A DNA stretch of 64,000 bases from Chondrus crispus (taxonomy: Eukaryota > Rhodophyta > Florideophyceae > Gigartinales > Gigartinaceae). The notes beneath the pieces were generated by a model. The model had not been told where the DNA came from. It searched no databases and saw only the letters and a list, made by a program, of their open reading frames with translations. Positions 11,068 through 22,515 of this stretch are shown here, piece after piece. The stretch is from positions 12,095 through 76,094 of the forward strand of contig NW_005179222.1 of the NCBI RefSeq assembly GCF_000350225.1, in the 5' to 3' direction. The first letter of the stretch is position 1. The number at the start of each line of letters is the position of its first letter. A program made the translations under genes and the position numbers.

Positions 11068-11661
11068 GTGGCCTGTATCTCTCTTAGCGACCGGTACACC
11101 TGTCTTGGTTGTACTGCAGATAGTCTAACTGATATGCTGGTTGATCCTTCATTACAAGGTATTATTTTACAGCTACGCAGTCCCAATAGAAGTGTGAAGA
11201 TCAATATGCCCGACTCAAAGGTTTGCGCAATTGTTCCATATGACTCAGTGCGGATCAATACATTGTTTTGTGGGGACGCACAAGACAGTCCTTGTTGGTA
11301 TCAAAAGGAACGGACTCTTGACGCTACGTTCAGGAACCGGAGAGTTGAGTGTGGGCGATTAATCAATTTTCTTCGATCCTTGCAGAAATTGGGGACGGAT
11401 TTGCTTCTTTTGCCACAGCTACAGTGTACTATTTTCAGTGCGAAGTGGGTGGAGAAACTGTCAGCAGTGCAGCTTGTTTTACTCTTGGAGCTGGCAATTT
11501 GCATTGTTGGTGCTTGTGTAACCCACTTGCGCAAAGGGATAGAAGGCAAGGACCGAAGGCAAGTAGACCTCTCAGACAGCCACTTGAAGGCAAAGGAAGC
11601 TTACAGTTTTTTCCCTCAAGGGGCCTTCGATATTAAGCGACTTGTTGATGTTAATGTGTGA
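11068..11661 (+). CDS. unknown ORF, interrupted by the copia insertion
   Basis: Open frame of up to 197 codons after a stop at 11050. The first ATG in frame is at 11134, so if real it may be an exon or start there. I do not recognise the product; it has a hydrophobic stretch near residues 140-160. The copia element sits almost at its 3' end. Taking the sequence beyond the element's target duplication, the same frame stays open for about 28 more codons to a TGA at 16805-16807. That suggests a host coding region split by the insertion, although a chance ORF is possible. Confidence 0.4.
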   Translation: MACISLSDRYTCLGCTADSLTDMLVDPSLQGIILQLRSPNRSVKINMPDSKVCAIVPYDSVRINTLFCGDAQDSPCWYQKERTLDATFRNRRVECGRLINFLRSLQKLGTDLLLLPQLQCTIFSAKWVEKLSAVQLVLLLELAICIVGACVTHLRKGIEGKDRRQVDLSDSHLKAKEAYSFFPQGAFDIKRLVDVNV

Positions 11662-11792
11662 ACAGAAGACCGATGCCTCCTCGTTTACTCGTCGTCGCTC
11701 GCTAGTTATAAGTCTATCCTGAAGGACAGACTGTCCTGTGCGGTCTGAGACTGCAAAATGACTATTGGCGAATGTGATTGTGCGGTCTGACA
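11655..11792 (-). repeat. copia 3' LTR
   Basis: 138 bp, matching the 96-bp LTR at the other end apart from an extra segment of about 42 bp near its internal border. A purine-rich tract precedes it on the minus strand. Confidence 0.85.
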
Positions 11793-11914
11793 GTCCCCGG
11801 GTTCGCCAATAGGGGTTTTGGGTCGACGAAGCTGAGCTTGTTGAGGAGAGTTTTCGTGCGTTGTGGGCCGAGTGGCTTTGTGAAGTAGTCGGCGACGTTT
11901 GTAATCATTCGCCT

Positions 11915-12390
11915 GGAAGATTCAACTCAAGGAAATGGTACACGTGTCTGTACATATCGATATGGATATCGATGACCCTTCGGACCATAATTTGTGCGTG
12001 AGCATTAATTAGATGTTACACAGTTGTGCACAGTCGTACACCGCTTACGACTGTACAGAGGCCACAGAAGGTGTTACTGTCTTTTGCTGATAGCATCCAA
12101 CCTTTGTACGGGATAACACTTGGAAGAGTTAATTGCAGTGCCCGTCATGACCTAAGGGAAAATTGGAACTATGTAATTCTTCGTCTTCATGCCTAATTGC
12201 TCATGTTAAGCGCTGCACGACCTTTCAGGCGTGTGCTCGTAGCGCGGGTACCTCGTAATGGAGGTCTATAAATCCCGGAGCGCTGTGCAGCCTCCAGGAA
12301 AATAAAGGCATCGGACAACGGGAGCGTCTATCCGTCTGTGCGAGGTACCTTCTCTTTCTGTTTTTTCCCCACAAGTTGCTCCAAGTTGTC
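11915..12390 (+). mobile_element. solo-LTR-like insertion inside the copia RNase H region
   Basis: About 480 bp foreign to the copia coding region, which resumes on each side of it. It contains TATAAAT near 12268 followed about 30 bp later by AATAAA near 12301, the layout of an LTR promoter and poly(A) site in plus orientation. Exact borders and target duplication could not be fixed by eye, so family and limits are tentative. Confidence 0.5.
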
Positions 12391-15300
12391 CTCGGAGGGG
12401 ATGTGTTGGATTTTGATGTTTCCTTGTTGAATGTGGTTGTGTATGAGGTGATGTTTCACATCGATGAACTTTCGACGTTTGGTGGGCGCCGAGTTCTGTG
12501 CCACGAGGATTGTTGCTTTGTTGTCTACTAGAAGGGAGGTGGGTTCATGCTCCGGTTTTTGTGCGTCGGAGAGGAGGCGGCGGAGCCAGTGAGCTTGTTG
12601 CGTGGCTGCCGTGGCCGCGAGGTATTCCGCCTCACAGGTGGAGTCGGCTACTACGGATTGCCAAGCTGAGGTCCAGCTGATCGGCGCGTCGTGGAACATG
12701 TGTACTGCTCCGGTTCGGGATCGGCGTGCGTGGTCGTTGGCGAAATCTGAGTCGCTGTATGTGCGGAGGCTTGGAGAGGCGTTGGGAGCCTTGGCTTTGA
12801 ACAGTATTCCGTGGTGTGCTGTACCGCTGAGGTACCGAAGGAGCCAATGGAGGTGGTTCTTGTGTGTTCGAGCCGGTTTGTGCATGACTGAGGCTAGCAT
12901 GCTGACGGTGGGGGGATATCGGGCCTGGTGCTATCGGCTAAGTATCTGAGGTCTCCGATTGTTTGGCGGAATAGAAAGGATTGGTGCTGTTCTAAAAGGG
13001 GGTCGTCTTGCGCGTACGTGAAGGTTGCTTTAGGGGGTAGCGGTGTTCGCTTTGGATTGGACGACACCACGCCTGTTTTTGTAAGGATGGTTTTGGCGAC
13101 GTTGGGTTGCGAGATGTGTATAGAGCCATCTGTGAGGCGTTGGATGTGCCATTTGAGATACCTGGCAGGGAAACCGAGACGTTTGATAGTGTATTTGGCT
13201 GCGAGAGTGGCGTGGAGCTCGTCTTGTAGCTCTTGAGAAGATGCAGCTGAAAGGAAATCGTCCATATTGATTGGGACTAGAATGAGGCCGCGTTTGGATT
13301 TTTTGTAGAAGAGGCAGGGGTCTGCCTGAGTGGGCTGGTAACCATGCGCGATTAGGTGCTTGGACAGTCCGTCGTGGTAAATACGTGCTGCCTGAGGTGT
13401 GCCATAGATATTGCGCATGAGTAGACCTGCTTTGCATGGATGTTTGAGGGTGCCGTTGAACCGGGGGTGCTGCTTGATGTATACCGGTTTCGTTTGAGGG
13501 AATTTCTCGTGGCGATAGGCGGAGCTGATGTCTAGGTGTTCTAGGGGCCAATTGTGCGTAGCTGCGATGGAGAGGAGTAGACGTACTGTAGTCTTGTCCG
13601 CCATGTAGGTGGTGACTTGTTCGGGGTCGTAATGTGTCCCCGGGGTCATGCGGTCGCCGCGTGCTGCGCAGCGCGCCTTGCGGTCGGTTACTGTACCGGT
13701 GCGATCCCGAATGTACCTGAATGTCATTGTGAGTGGTATGAGCTTCTCATGTATGGGGATCTGTCGGTCTGGTATCCATTTGATGGTTCCTGTTGCATCT
13801 AGCTTATCGAGCTCTGTGTCGTGTGCATGTTCCCATTCGGCAGCGTCAGGGTAGGTTCTGGCTTCTTGTCTGGTACGGGGGTCGGGTGTGGTGAGTTGTA
13901 GTCCGGTTCCGTGTGTTGCTGCTGGGAAAGTGCGGAGGACGGCTGTTGTGGTCACTGTAGGGTCATGTGTTTTTGTGTACGGACGGAAGTCTTGCGTGCG
14001 TGTGATGTGGTACTTGCTTGTGTGTGTATCTTGCACTGTGATCGAGTGGGGGCTGTTGGAGTACATGTATCGTACTGCTCGGCTGCGTGTGTCTAGTTTG
14101 CGTTTTGTGCCGTATATAGGTATTGTGCCTAATTGTCCGAAGATGAGGAGCTGCTTCGGCTGTGCTTTCTGTTTGTGCCATAGTGTGTATGGGGCTTGTC
14201 CGGTGGCCCGATGAGGTATGATGTTGTATTTATAAGCCGCATCGCGTACTGCGTCCTCCCAATAGGCGTCCGGTAGGTTGGCGTGGTGGAGATTGGCTCT
14301 GGCGGCGTTCATGAGAGTTTGATTAATTCTCTCGGCAATAGAATTTTCCTGAGGCTGATGCGGGGTATTATTCTCGTACTTGATACCGAGGGAGGCGTAG
14401 GTGTGCAGCGCGTGGTTGGATTTAAATTCGCGTGCGTTGTCAGTGCGGTAGGTTCGAGGAAGGCGGTTGCGTTGCTTCAGCAGCGCGAAGAATTGCGGCA
14501 TGATGATTCCTACTTCGCTTCGGGATTTGAGAAAATACAGCATGACGTATCTGGAAGCCGCATCTATGTACGTTAGGAAATGGTGGTTGCCGTGGTTGGA
14601 TGGAGGATGGATAGGGCCGCATGTGTCAGAACTTATATAGTCGCCCGTGTCATAGTGGTGTTGAGTGGGAGAATGGCGTGCCGGTCGTTGCTTCGCGTGT
14701 GCACATGCGGAGCATGACAGTCGGTTTTGGGTGGCGGCGAGAGCGGGTGGAAGGCCGTGTAGCTTCCTCGATTTGGCGATGTCTTGTATTTTGCGTAGGG
14801 GGGCATGGTTGAGCTTTAAATGCCAGTGTTGTAAGATCTTGTCTGTGGCTTTACAGGGGATCGGTGGGATGGGGGGTGCTGGTATTGAGCTTACAGGTAA
14901 TGGTGTAATGGATTTTCTTTTTGTGGTAGTGGGAGGAGGGGCTCGAGTGGCGATGAGGCGCAGATTGGCAGGGTTTTTGAAGGGGTTTGTGAACTGTGTT
15001 TTGACGACGGCGTGGGTGTTTTGGATCTGTGTTTCGGGGCGGGGATCGTGCGTGCGCCCCTTGCCTGTGCGTTCTTTGTTCTCTTCCATGCATACGCGTT
15101 GATGGGTGGGTCCCATGGGGCTGTGCCTAGGATAGTTTCACGGGAGCGCTTGTCGAGTATGTATGCAGCGTTGGGCGTGAAGAGGACGTTGCCTCTGGTC
15201 TTGGTGATGGATCGCACCGAGGGGAGGTTGCTTGTTATGTTTGGGGATACAACAGCGGGGATCTTGAGTGCATGTCCCTTATTCGTCTTGATCGTCGTCT

Positions 15301-16594
15301 GTCCGGCGTGCGTGCATTTAACGATTTGGTTAGTTGCGGCTTTTGCTTTGTGCTGTATGGGTTGTGGTGTCTGTATGGAGGCGAGGTTGGCCATGTGTGT
15401 TGGGTGGGCGCCCGAGTCGAGGATGTACGTACAGTAGTCCTGGTGCAGGCTGTGATCGGTTGTGTCGTCCAGCTCCATATCCGAGTCGTTTGTGTAATCG
15501 TCTTGACGTTGAGCGCCCCGTGCCGTCTGGTACGGCTTGGTGCGTACGGGTTGACGGGTACGATGGCGGGGGTGTGCTGCGTGATTGCACTCGGCGTCGG
15601 TGTGCCGGGGGTGGGAGACGCCTCGTGACATGTGGAATCTGCATGGATTGGATGGTACGGGGAGGTTCCGGCGGTGGAAACGGTTGTAGCATTGAGGGGC
15701 CGAGGCTGGATTTCTGAAAAAATTTGAGCCTCCGGCGTCGCCGTGTATTTGAGAGGTGCGTGGTTGTGACGCTTGCCGGTACGGGTCCATTCGATTGAAC
15801 TTGTGCACAAAGTCTTTTGTGTCGTTGGGGTCCAGGGCAATGAGTTGGCTGCCAATCGCGGCCGTGGCGGGGTTGGACCGCAGGCCGTCGATGAGGAACT
15901 CTACTGTTGTTTTGGGGTCGGCTATTGCTGGGAACCGTGCTGCGATCATTCTGGTTCTGATCTGCTCATGGGCCTTGATGTACTGATCAAGAGTCATACC
16001 GGGCAGAAAGTGTGTCTGCTCGGCTAGCTGCTTTAGGTATTTGTGGTCTGAAGCGTTGGTTGTGTCCAGGTGAGAAGTGACTGCCTGTATGAGATAGTAA
16101 GAAGTTGGATCGCTTGTGGGGGTGAGTATGAGGTTGGCTATGTGGGCTGGTATGGACGTGATCAGCTTGCCGAGTAGGTAGTTCTTGTTGCGGTTGAATG
16201 TTGCTAGATCGGTGGGGTCTTGTGGGGAAGTGGGGTTGCTGATGATGTGCTCGATGGCGTCGATCGTGTGTGCTGCTGCTCGAGTGGCCACGATCCACGG
16301 CCCGTAGTTAGTCGGGTCGAGGCGGGGGATGTCGGGGCGTTTTTCCATGGTGCGTATGTCCTGGTGAGTGTTGTTTGTGATGTGAGATGTAGTGTGATTT
16401 GTCGTGTAGTTTGTTGTGTAGTTTTTCGTTTGGTTTGTCGTGTTTTGTGTTGATGTCGTAGGATTCGTCGGTGGAGGGATGTATGTGGGGGGCTGAGATG
16501 GGGTTAGCCTGGGGCTCCTCCGGGTTGGGAGGGATCGGTTTGTTCTTGTCGTGGTGGGTTGCGATCGTGAAGCGGGGAAGGTTGAATTATGCAA
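12328..16594 (-). pseudogene. copia gag-pol coding remains
   Basis: Coding remains lie on the minus strand. Gag occupies about 15640-16340, protease about 15400, the pre-integrase zinc region about 14700-14830 and integrase about 14150-14690. Reverse transcriptase occupies about 13030-13680 and RNase H 12330-12800, with its tail beyond the nested insertion at 11820-11910. All parts of a standard copia polyprotein are represented. Treated as a fossil. Confidence 0.88.
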
Positions 16595-16617
16595 GGTAGC
16601 AAAAGGTGCCCATAACC

Positions 16618-16713
16618 TGTGTGAACAGAAGACTGATGCCTCCTCGTTTACTCGTCATCGCTCGCTAGTTATAAGTCTATCCTGAAAGACAGACTGTCCT
16701 GTGCGGTCTGACA
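16618..16713 (-). repeat. copia 5' LTR
   Basis: 96 bp, TG...CA bounded on the minus strand, directly followed by the presumed primer-binding region and gag. Confidence 0.88.
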
Positions 16714-17564
16714 GTTAACAAGCGTGATGAAGTGCTCGTGAAAAGGTTTAGTGTCAGCATCTTTCAGAGCGAGAGGCTGTGTCGGACAGTATGTTCTGGG
16801 TGCGGATGAGACGATGGTCGAAATGGTGCCAAGTGTGACATGTTCCGCACTTGCTTGTGCGTGTGTGACGATGGGCATACCGTACCAAGGGTACAGTGCG
16901 CACTGAAAGTATAAGGACACAATTAGACCTTTCTAGTAGGCATGGTCGATTTGCACAGTGATTACAGTGCGTTCCAAAATGATAGCCGAAATTCGAATTT
17001 TTACGTAAGTCATACAAAAATTGACTACACCCGGTTTCCAATCGTCATAAATATCTAACATGTATGTGAAACCTCTCGCATACAATACTGAACGAATACT
17101 GCCCATCTGCGAGTCCGGATATAAACTTCATGATAAACACATGTTTCAAAAATATAGCTTTTATTCCAACTATATCAAATTTCTCCCTAATAGACTTTTT
17201 CTCAAAACAGTCATCACTTCGACAAAGACATACCAAAATATTCAATTACAGGGCTGTCATACAAAAGCACAGTGTCAATGCGCAAAGCCCCCACCAAAAT
17301 GTAAAACGTAAATATTTCGAAAATGACGTCACGGCCAATTAAAAGTTCTCATCGTTCCTCGATCAACCGTTAATGCGCAAAGACCAAACGGTAACTGAAA
17401 AGACCAACCGTTATTCGAAATGACACAATAACACAGCAAAAACCATAGCACGGGTCTCATGTGCCGCCAGTCATAGTCAATACATTAAAAAGCGCGATGC
17501 CCTTCCAGATCAGCACGCTCAGATCGGCACGCTCTTTCCAAAAAACCATCCCGACACATCAACT

Positions 17565-18848
17565 ATGACCCCCATCACCCCTCAGGACGCTGCCGAGGCG
17601 CTCAATATTCTGGCAGACACTGCGCTAAAGCGCCAAATTGAGCTACGAGACTACTCTAACGGCGATGCCCCCACTGAGTCTGATGATGAGGCTGACTCCT
17701 CTTCCCCCATCTTTGATTCTTTTCATACTTCTGGAGGCTCCAAAGCCATTAGAGATATGATAAACTCTTCACCCCGCGAGTTCCACGCTTTGTGGTTCGA
17801 AATATCAGATCATGTGACTGCCACGTGGAATGTTGAGAGAGGCCGAAAATCAAAGTACACTGGGAAAGACGTCCTCTTTATGATGCTGACAACTCTTAAG
17901 CATGGCGGACAGTGGGACTTTTTAGGCAATATGTTTAAGGTCAGAGGATCTACATTTGAGAAAACGGTCATGGGCTATATGCCCGTCGTTTCAGACTACT
18001 TGTATAATTCGTTCGTTGTGGAAACTGCTGATGCTTATACCATGGATGATGCGTTAGAAAACAAGGTGTTCTTCAGTCACTTTAAATATGCACGTTATGC
18101 GACTGATGTAACGTCCCAACAAAGCAACAGGCCATCTGGAAACATGCAGGAAGGCAAAGTTTATTTTAGTAGTCAGCATAAGCTGTACGGACTGAAGGTG
18201 GAGGTGTCCCTTTTGCGGAACGGACTGGCAATCGGTTGCACGAAACACTACCGCGGTTCTACTGCTGACGTCGAAATATTTTATCGAAACGTTAATTTTC
18301 ACGAGGCAGCTCTGAAGAAATCGGACGAGACTAAGCAGCTGCCAGATCCTGGGATTTTAGTGGATGAGTACCCTGACCACTGGGCCGTTTTGATGGACAA
18401 AGGGTATCAGGGGGCATCTGAGTATGTGCGTGCTGTAGTTCCGCGCAAGAAGCAGCCGAACAGAGCCATGTCTTTGGAGGATACAACCTACAATCGCAAG
18501 GTCTCATCCGATCGTATTGTTGTGGAAAACTATTTTGGGAGAATGGGACAACCATGGACCGTAGTATCAAATAAGTATCGCTGGAGTGAGGGCTCGTATG
18601 ATTGTATATTTCGTACCTGTCTTGCGCTGACAAATATGCACGTTCGTAAGAATCCGTTACGGGCTTCTGATCACCAGTTTTTCGAGACTGTTCGTAATCG
18701 TCTGTACTGTATTGGGGAAGATACAGTCCAGAAAAGGAAGCGCGTACAGGAGCGGTGCAGACAGCGCCGTAAACAGCGCATGGATATGCGGTTTCGGCGT
18801 ATGAATGGCTCTGATGACGAGGATAGTGACTGTGTGCTGGGTTTCTGA
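17565..18848 (+). CDS. DDE_Tnp_4 (Harbinger-like) transposase, intact
   Basis: 427-aa protein of the DDE superfamily endonuclease 4 type, used by PIF/Harbinger-like DNA transposons to cut and rejoin DNA. The likely catalytic residues are D181 (in YATDVT), D278 (in LMDKGYQG) and E321 (in VENYFGR). The order and local sequence fit the family. The N-terminal 70 residues are acidic, and the C-terminal 60 are highly basic, with an RKRVQERCRQRRK run, then acidic. It has an ATG start and no breaks, so the protein could be functional. AATAAA at 18869 follows the stop closely. It lies inside the ends of a Tc1-type element with a mariner gene facing it. Confidence 0.85.
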   Translation: MTPITPQDAAEALNILADTALKRQIELRDYSNGDAPTESDDEADSSSPIFDSFHTSGGSKAIRDMINSSPREFHALWFEISDHVTATWNVERGRKSKYTGKDVLFMMLTTLKHGGQWDFLGNMFKVRGSTFEKTVMGYMPVVSDYLYNSFVVETADAYTMDDALENKVFFSHFKYARYATDVTSQQSNRPSGNMQEGKVYFSSQHKLYGLKVEVSLLRNGLAIGCTKHYRGSTADVEIFYRNVNFHEAALKKSDETKQLPDPGILVDEYPDHWAVLMDKGYQGASEYVRAVVPRKKQPNRAMSLEDTTYNRKVSSDRIVVENYFGRMGQPWTVVSNKYRWSEGSYDCIFRTCLALTNMHVRKNPLRASDHQFFETVRNRLYCIGEDTVQKRKRVQERCRQRRKQRMDMRFRRMNGSDDEDSDCVLGF

Positions 18849-18868
18849 GAACCGTTTAGTACAATTTT

Positions 18869-18874
18869 AATAAA
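18869..18874 (+). terminator. poly(A) signal of the DDE_Tnp_4 gene
   Basis: AATAAA 21 bp after the stop codon at 18846-18848. Confidence 0.55.
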
Positions 18875-19156
18875 ATGTTGACAGGTGTGCAGTTACTTGC
18901 ATTTGTGGATGCGTTGTGATTGTCACCTCGCAATACTGGCAGCACGGCTTGCAAATGCGCAAAATGTTATGATTTCTTAGTTTACGGTGTAATTCATGAA
19001 AATGTGTGTTTTTCGTGAACGTGGCGATTTTTGAGGCATTTAATTAGGTTGCTCTTTTTGCCTGTTTCACCTGTACCGTTGCATACGCGCTGGTTGATTG
19101 TATAATTAGGAGAGGACTGAGTATTTGGGAAATTTCTCAGTTTATCGTCTGGAGAC

Positions 19157-20148
19157 TTAATAACCTGTCAAATCGCCACTACGCACAATAGCCTTCAAAC
19201 ACCTACTCGGCATTAACGAAATTAGGCTATTACAGTAGTGCAATGCGATTCCATTCCAGCACTGCTGTATGGCATCAACCAGGGCGTCACGTGAGGTGAA
19301 CTGCCTCCCGTTGGCGTACACTGCACGTGCCAAGTGGCCCCAAACGTTCTCAATCGGATTCAGATCCGGAGAGCGAGAGGGCCACGGTAGCAAATTAATT
19401 TCCAATTGATTTAACCACGAGTGCGTTAAATTGGATCTATGAATAGATGCCCCATCTTGCATAAAAACGAGTGAGTCATCATGATAACAGTACGCAAATG
19501 GTAGCAAATAGTTGTCGAGAGTAGTACAGTAAGCAGCAGAATCCTGCATACCGTTTAAAAATGCCAACGAGGACATCCCTTTTGATGAAAATGCTCCCAA
19601 AATCATAACGGATCCGCCGCCAGCCTGTCGTGAGAAAAATTGCTGTTTTTCTTTCCTCAAATCCCTCCAATAGTACTGGAACCCGTCAGGCCCATCTACA
19701 TTGAACTTTTTCTCATCAGAAAATATCACATCGTTCCATTCCTGTGACCAATAAGCATGATTGGCAGCACAGTTTACACGGGCAGTTTTATGAGCCTCAG
19801 TCAATAGTGGGACAGAACTTCGTTTCTGATACTTGTGTGTCCCCTGTTTCCTAACCTGACGCCATATTGTTTGGCGTGATACTTGTAAATCGAGATTTCT
19901 TTAACAGAGGCGCAGCTCTGAGGTTCTTTAGAAATCTCCATTTTTATCCCCCTTTTCCCTCGGTGGTAACTTTGACGGTCTTCCGGGACTCTTTTAGTCC
20001 CATACGATTCGGGATCTCTTGAAAAGTTAGCGACGATCTTCCTGGATCGACCCAGACGCCTTGCTATTTCAGTAGGTATGAATCCTTCCTCCTTAAACGC
20101 GAGGATTTTTCCTTGCTCAACGAGCGTTAATTTGGTTTCTCTCGGCAT
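19157..20148 (-). pseudogene. Tc1/mariner transposase of element B (frameshifted)
   Basis: Minus-strand remains of a DD34E transposase in two overlapping ORFs: 20148-19801 (N-terminal helix-turn-helix, MPRETKLTL...) and 19804-19157 (catalytic half with FSDEKKF, QDGA and NPIEN motifs). The reading frame changes within the linker, near 19880-19900, so the gene is broken by at least one frameshift. It would be about 330 aa. It is clearly related to, but well diverged from, the intact gene at 22516-23526. Confidence 0.85.
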
Positions 20149-20815
20149 GCTGGGTTGTGTGAACCGGTGGTGTGAGGTCGGAACTTGCTCTGGGAGTGGT
20201 GAGGACCAATGTTAAACTATGTTGAGGCCTTTATCGCATTTAAATATCTTTTTATTTTGCACGGAGTGTATAAAGGCTATAATTATGTCACTAACGGATA
20301 CGAACAATTGCTTGTCTGCCCAAGCTAGATGCTGCCGTTTTAGTTTTAACGTCTCCACAATGTTTCCGCTTTGTCTTGGAGTAATATGTGCTAGTCTTTT
20401 TCTGAAGAACACTTTTCTGACTACAGTACGACATTTTTTCCGAAACGGCTATATTTTTGTAACGCACTGTATGTGTTCTCCGTTGTGCCCTTACTGTACT
20501 TGTGGAGCGCGAAGCACCTCCACAATTATTAATCAATTACTGAGAACAAGGATCATTACATTAAAGATTGACCAACATATAATATTGTCCGCAATCTGTT
20601 GACAGCGCTGTAAATTCTGAAAATAGATACATACTGCTGAGACTGTCAATGATCACGGCTTGGACAGCATGCAACAATGCGCTTGATTGGATTCTCTTCC
20701 TGCCCATTTTCAAAAATCAAGGCACAGAACCCGCCCAATCCGTTTCACCATAAAACCCATATGCTGTACAGTAGAATATTCGTGTTCACACAGTCCCGAG
20801 ATCCCACACCACACC

Positions 20816-22101
20816 ATGAGCCATATTGTACACACCTCACCAGGCGATGCTCTCTGTCTCCTTGCAGATTTGCCTGCAGAACGCAGTAATGAACTCAACC
20901 AGTATGACGAAGACCCCGCTGACATTGACAGTGACGAAGAAACGGACTCGGACTGTCCCATTCTGGATTCTTTTGTGGCTGATGGAGGGGAGATCGCGGT
21001 TTTGCAGATGACAAATTTCACACTTGCAGAATATCGGGGACTGTATGACGGTCTACGTCCATTTCTCGTCATGAACTACAACGTCGGTCGCTGCAAAAGG
21101 TCAAAGTACAACGCTAAAGATGTCCTCTTTATGGCACTTACCGTGTGCAAGACCGGCACGATGTGGGACTTCGCCGCGAAAATGTTTAACATGAAAAGCA
21201 CGTCAATTGAACGACTGGTCACAAATTTCATCCGAATGGTTACACCCCTTGCCTACGCTGCATATGTAAAACGGGGTGCGGAGAAGTTCAAAATGGCACG
21301 TGTATTCTCAGATCAATCGCAATTCCGAGTATATGGCATGGCGAGGTACGCAACGGACGTAACCTTTCATCAGAGCAGCCGTCCGCGCGGAAATCATGAG
21401 GAGGCAAAGGGACATTTTAGTGGGAAGCACAAGATGTACGGATACAAGACCGAGGTGAGTGTGTTACCGAATGGCGTAGCAATTGGGGCGAGTAGACATT
21501 TCATGGGATCCGTTGCAGACGTTGACATATTTTATGATAACATCAGATGGCACAGAGAGGAACTCCGAAAATCTTCGGAAGAGTGTAATGTCATTGACGT
21601 TGGTCCGTTGATAGAGCGTTTCCCGAGATATTGGGCAGTATTTATGGATAAGGGCTACCAGGGAGCTGCCCGAGACGTGCGAGCAATCTTCCTGTCAAGA
21701 AGCCGAAGGGGCGAGATTTGACACGAGCAGAGATAAACGCTAACAAACAAATTTCCTCGGATCGCATTATTGTCGAAAACTTCTTCGGTCGACAGTGTAC
21801 GCTTAGGGTATTGATGGCTAACAAGTGGAGGTGGGCTGAGTCGAACTACAATACGTTTTTTCAATTTACTATGGCCTGAACTAATGCACATGTGCTCCTA
21901 CATCCGCTGAGAGATGAAGATGGTAACAAGAGGAGGCAAATTATCAACAAGCGCTTGCACGTTATGGAAAGTACGGCTGTAAAACGTCGCCGTGTACAAG
22001 AGCGCTACAGGGTTCGTCGTCGTGCGCGAATTGAGCAAAGGTTGCCATGCAGGTCTTTGTTGCAGGGGGCAGGTGCTATGACTGACGAGGAAGCGGAGTA
22101 A
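20816..22101 (+). pseudogene. DDE_Tnp_4 transposase of element A (degraded)
   Basis: Paralogue of the gene at 17565. The first ORF runs 20816-21721 and has YATDVT and FMDKGYQG. One frameshift near 21690 and one stop codon near 21878 separate it from the rest, which has IIVENFFGR and a basic tail ending at 22101. The upstream in-frame codons before 20816 begin at a TTG and are probably not translated. Orientation and place relative to a mariner gene match element B. Confidence 0.82.
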
Positions 22102-22304
22102 ATGCGTGTCAGTTGCATATCACAGGAACTAAAAGGATCACTGTTGTCGAGGCCGACCTCGGCAGTTAGTGATGATTTATGAGGATATGCCGTAAATGTG
22201 ACGCCATTTCAATCAAATCGGTCTGAAAGCATCATTTTGTAGATAGTGTGTATTCCGCTGGCCACATCATCTATGATGCGGTGGACTGTGACTGCTCTCA
22301 AGAC

Positions 22305-22477
22305 TTATTGAAACCTTGACCTTACACAAAATTACGAAAGATATGATCATGAAAAGCAGCTCAAACGAAAGGGAAGAGAAAGCGTGTACAGAAACTGTAA
22401 TCGTTTTTATAGTTTGGTACTTGTACAGTGACTTATCTCTAAAAACTGAATACAACCGCACTGTAATTATAAGGACA
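22305..22477 (+). repeat. left arm of a long inverted repeat around mariner gene
   Basis: About 170 bp, repeated in inverted orientation at 23650-23821, flanking the 22516-23526 gene. The arms are similar through most of their length. The right arm runs on into the terminus at 23851; the left arm's outer end (about 22279) is much more decayed. Confidence 0.8.
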
Positions 22478-22515
22478 AACAAAAAGTGCAATCAAAACCC
22501 TTCTTTATTTCGATC

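Larger units (their letters stand above)
11655..16713 (-). mobile_element. Ty1/copia LTR retrotransposon (fossil)
   Basis: A 5059-bp element in minus orientation, flanked by the 5-bp target duplication GTTAA (11650-11654 and 16714-16718). The 5' LTR is 16618-16713 and the 3' LTR 11655-11792; both begin TGTCAGACC and end TTCACACA. Internal parts, read on the minus strand, come in copia order: gag, protease, integrase, reverse transcriptase, RNase H. It is broken, with two to three reading-frame breaks, and has a further nested insertion of about 480 bp. The LTRs differ at about 4% of aligned positions, which suggests a fairly young but inactive copy. Confidence 0.93.
16965..20469. mobile_element. 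Tc1-type element B with two transposase genes
   Basis: 3505-bp element with imperfect inverted ends starting CAGTGCGTT and agreeing at about 21 of the first 24 positions. It is flanked by TA on both sides (16963-16964, 20470-20471). Inside are a DDE_Tnp_4 transposase on plus and a Tc1/mariner transposase on minus, facing each other. No further Tc1-like end is visible between the two genes, so one pair of ends encloses both. It sits about 70 bp inside the left end of element A. Confidence 0.7.

Noticed and set aside
14283-16453. Plus-strand ORFs of 60-145 aa across the copia element
   Set aside because: They are antisense shadows of gag and pol, rich in Val/Gly/Cys as expected from the opposite strand.
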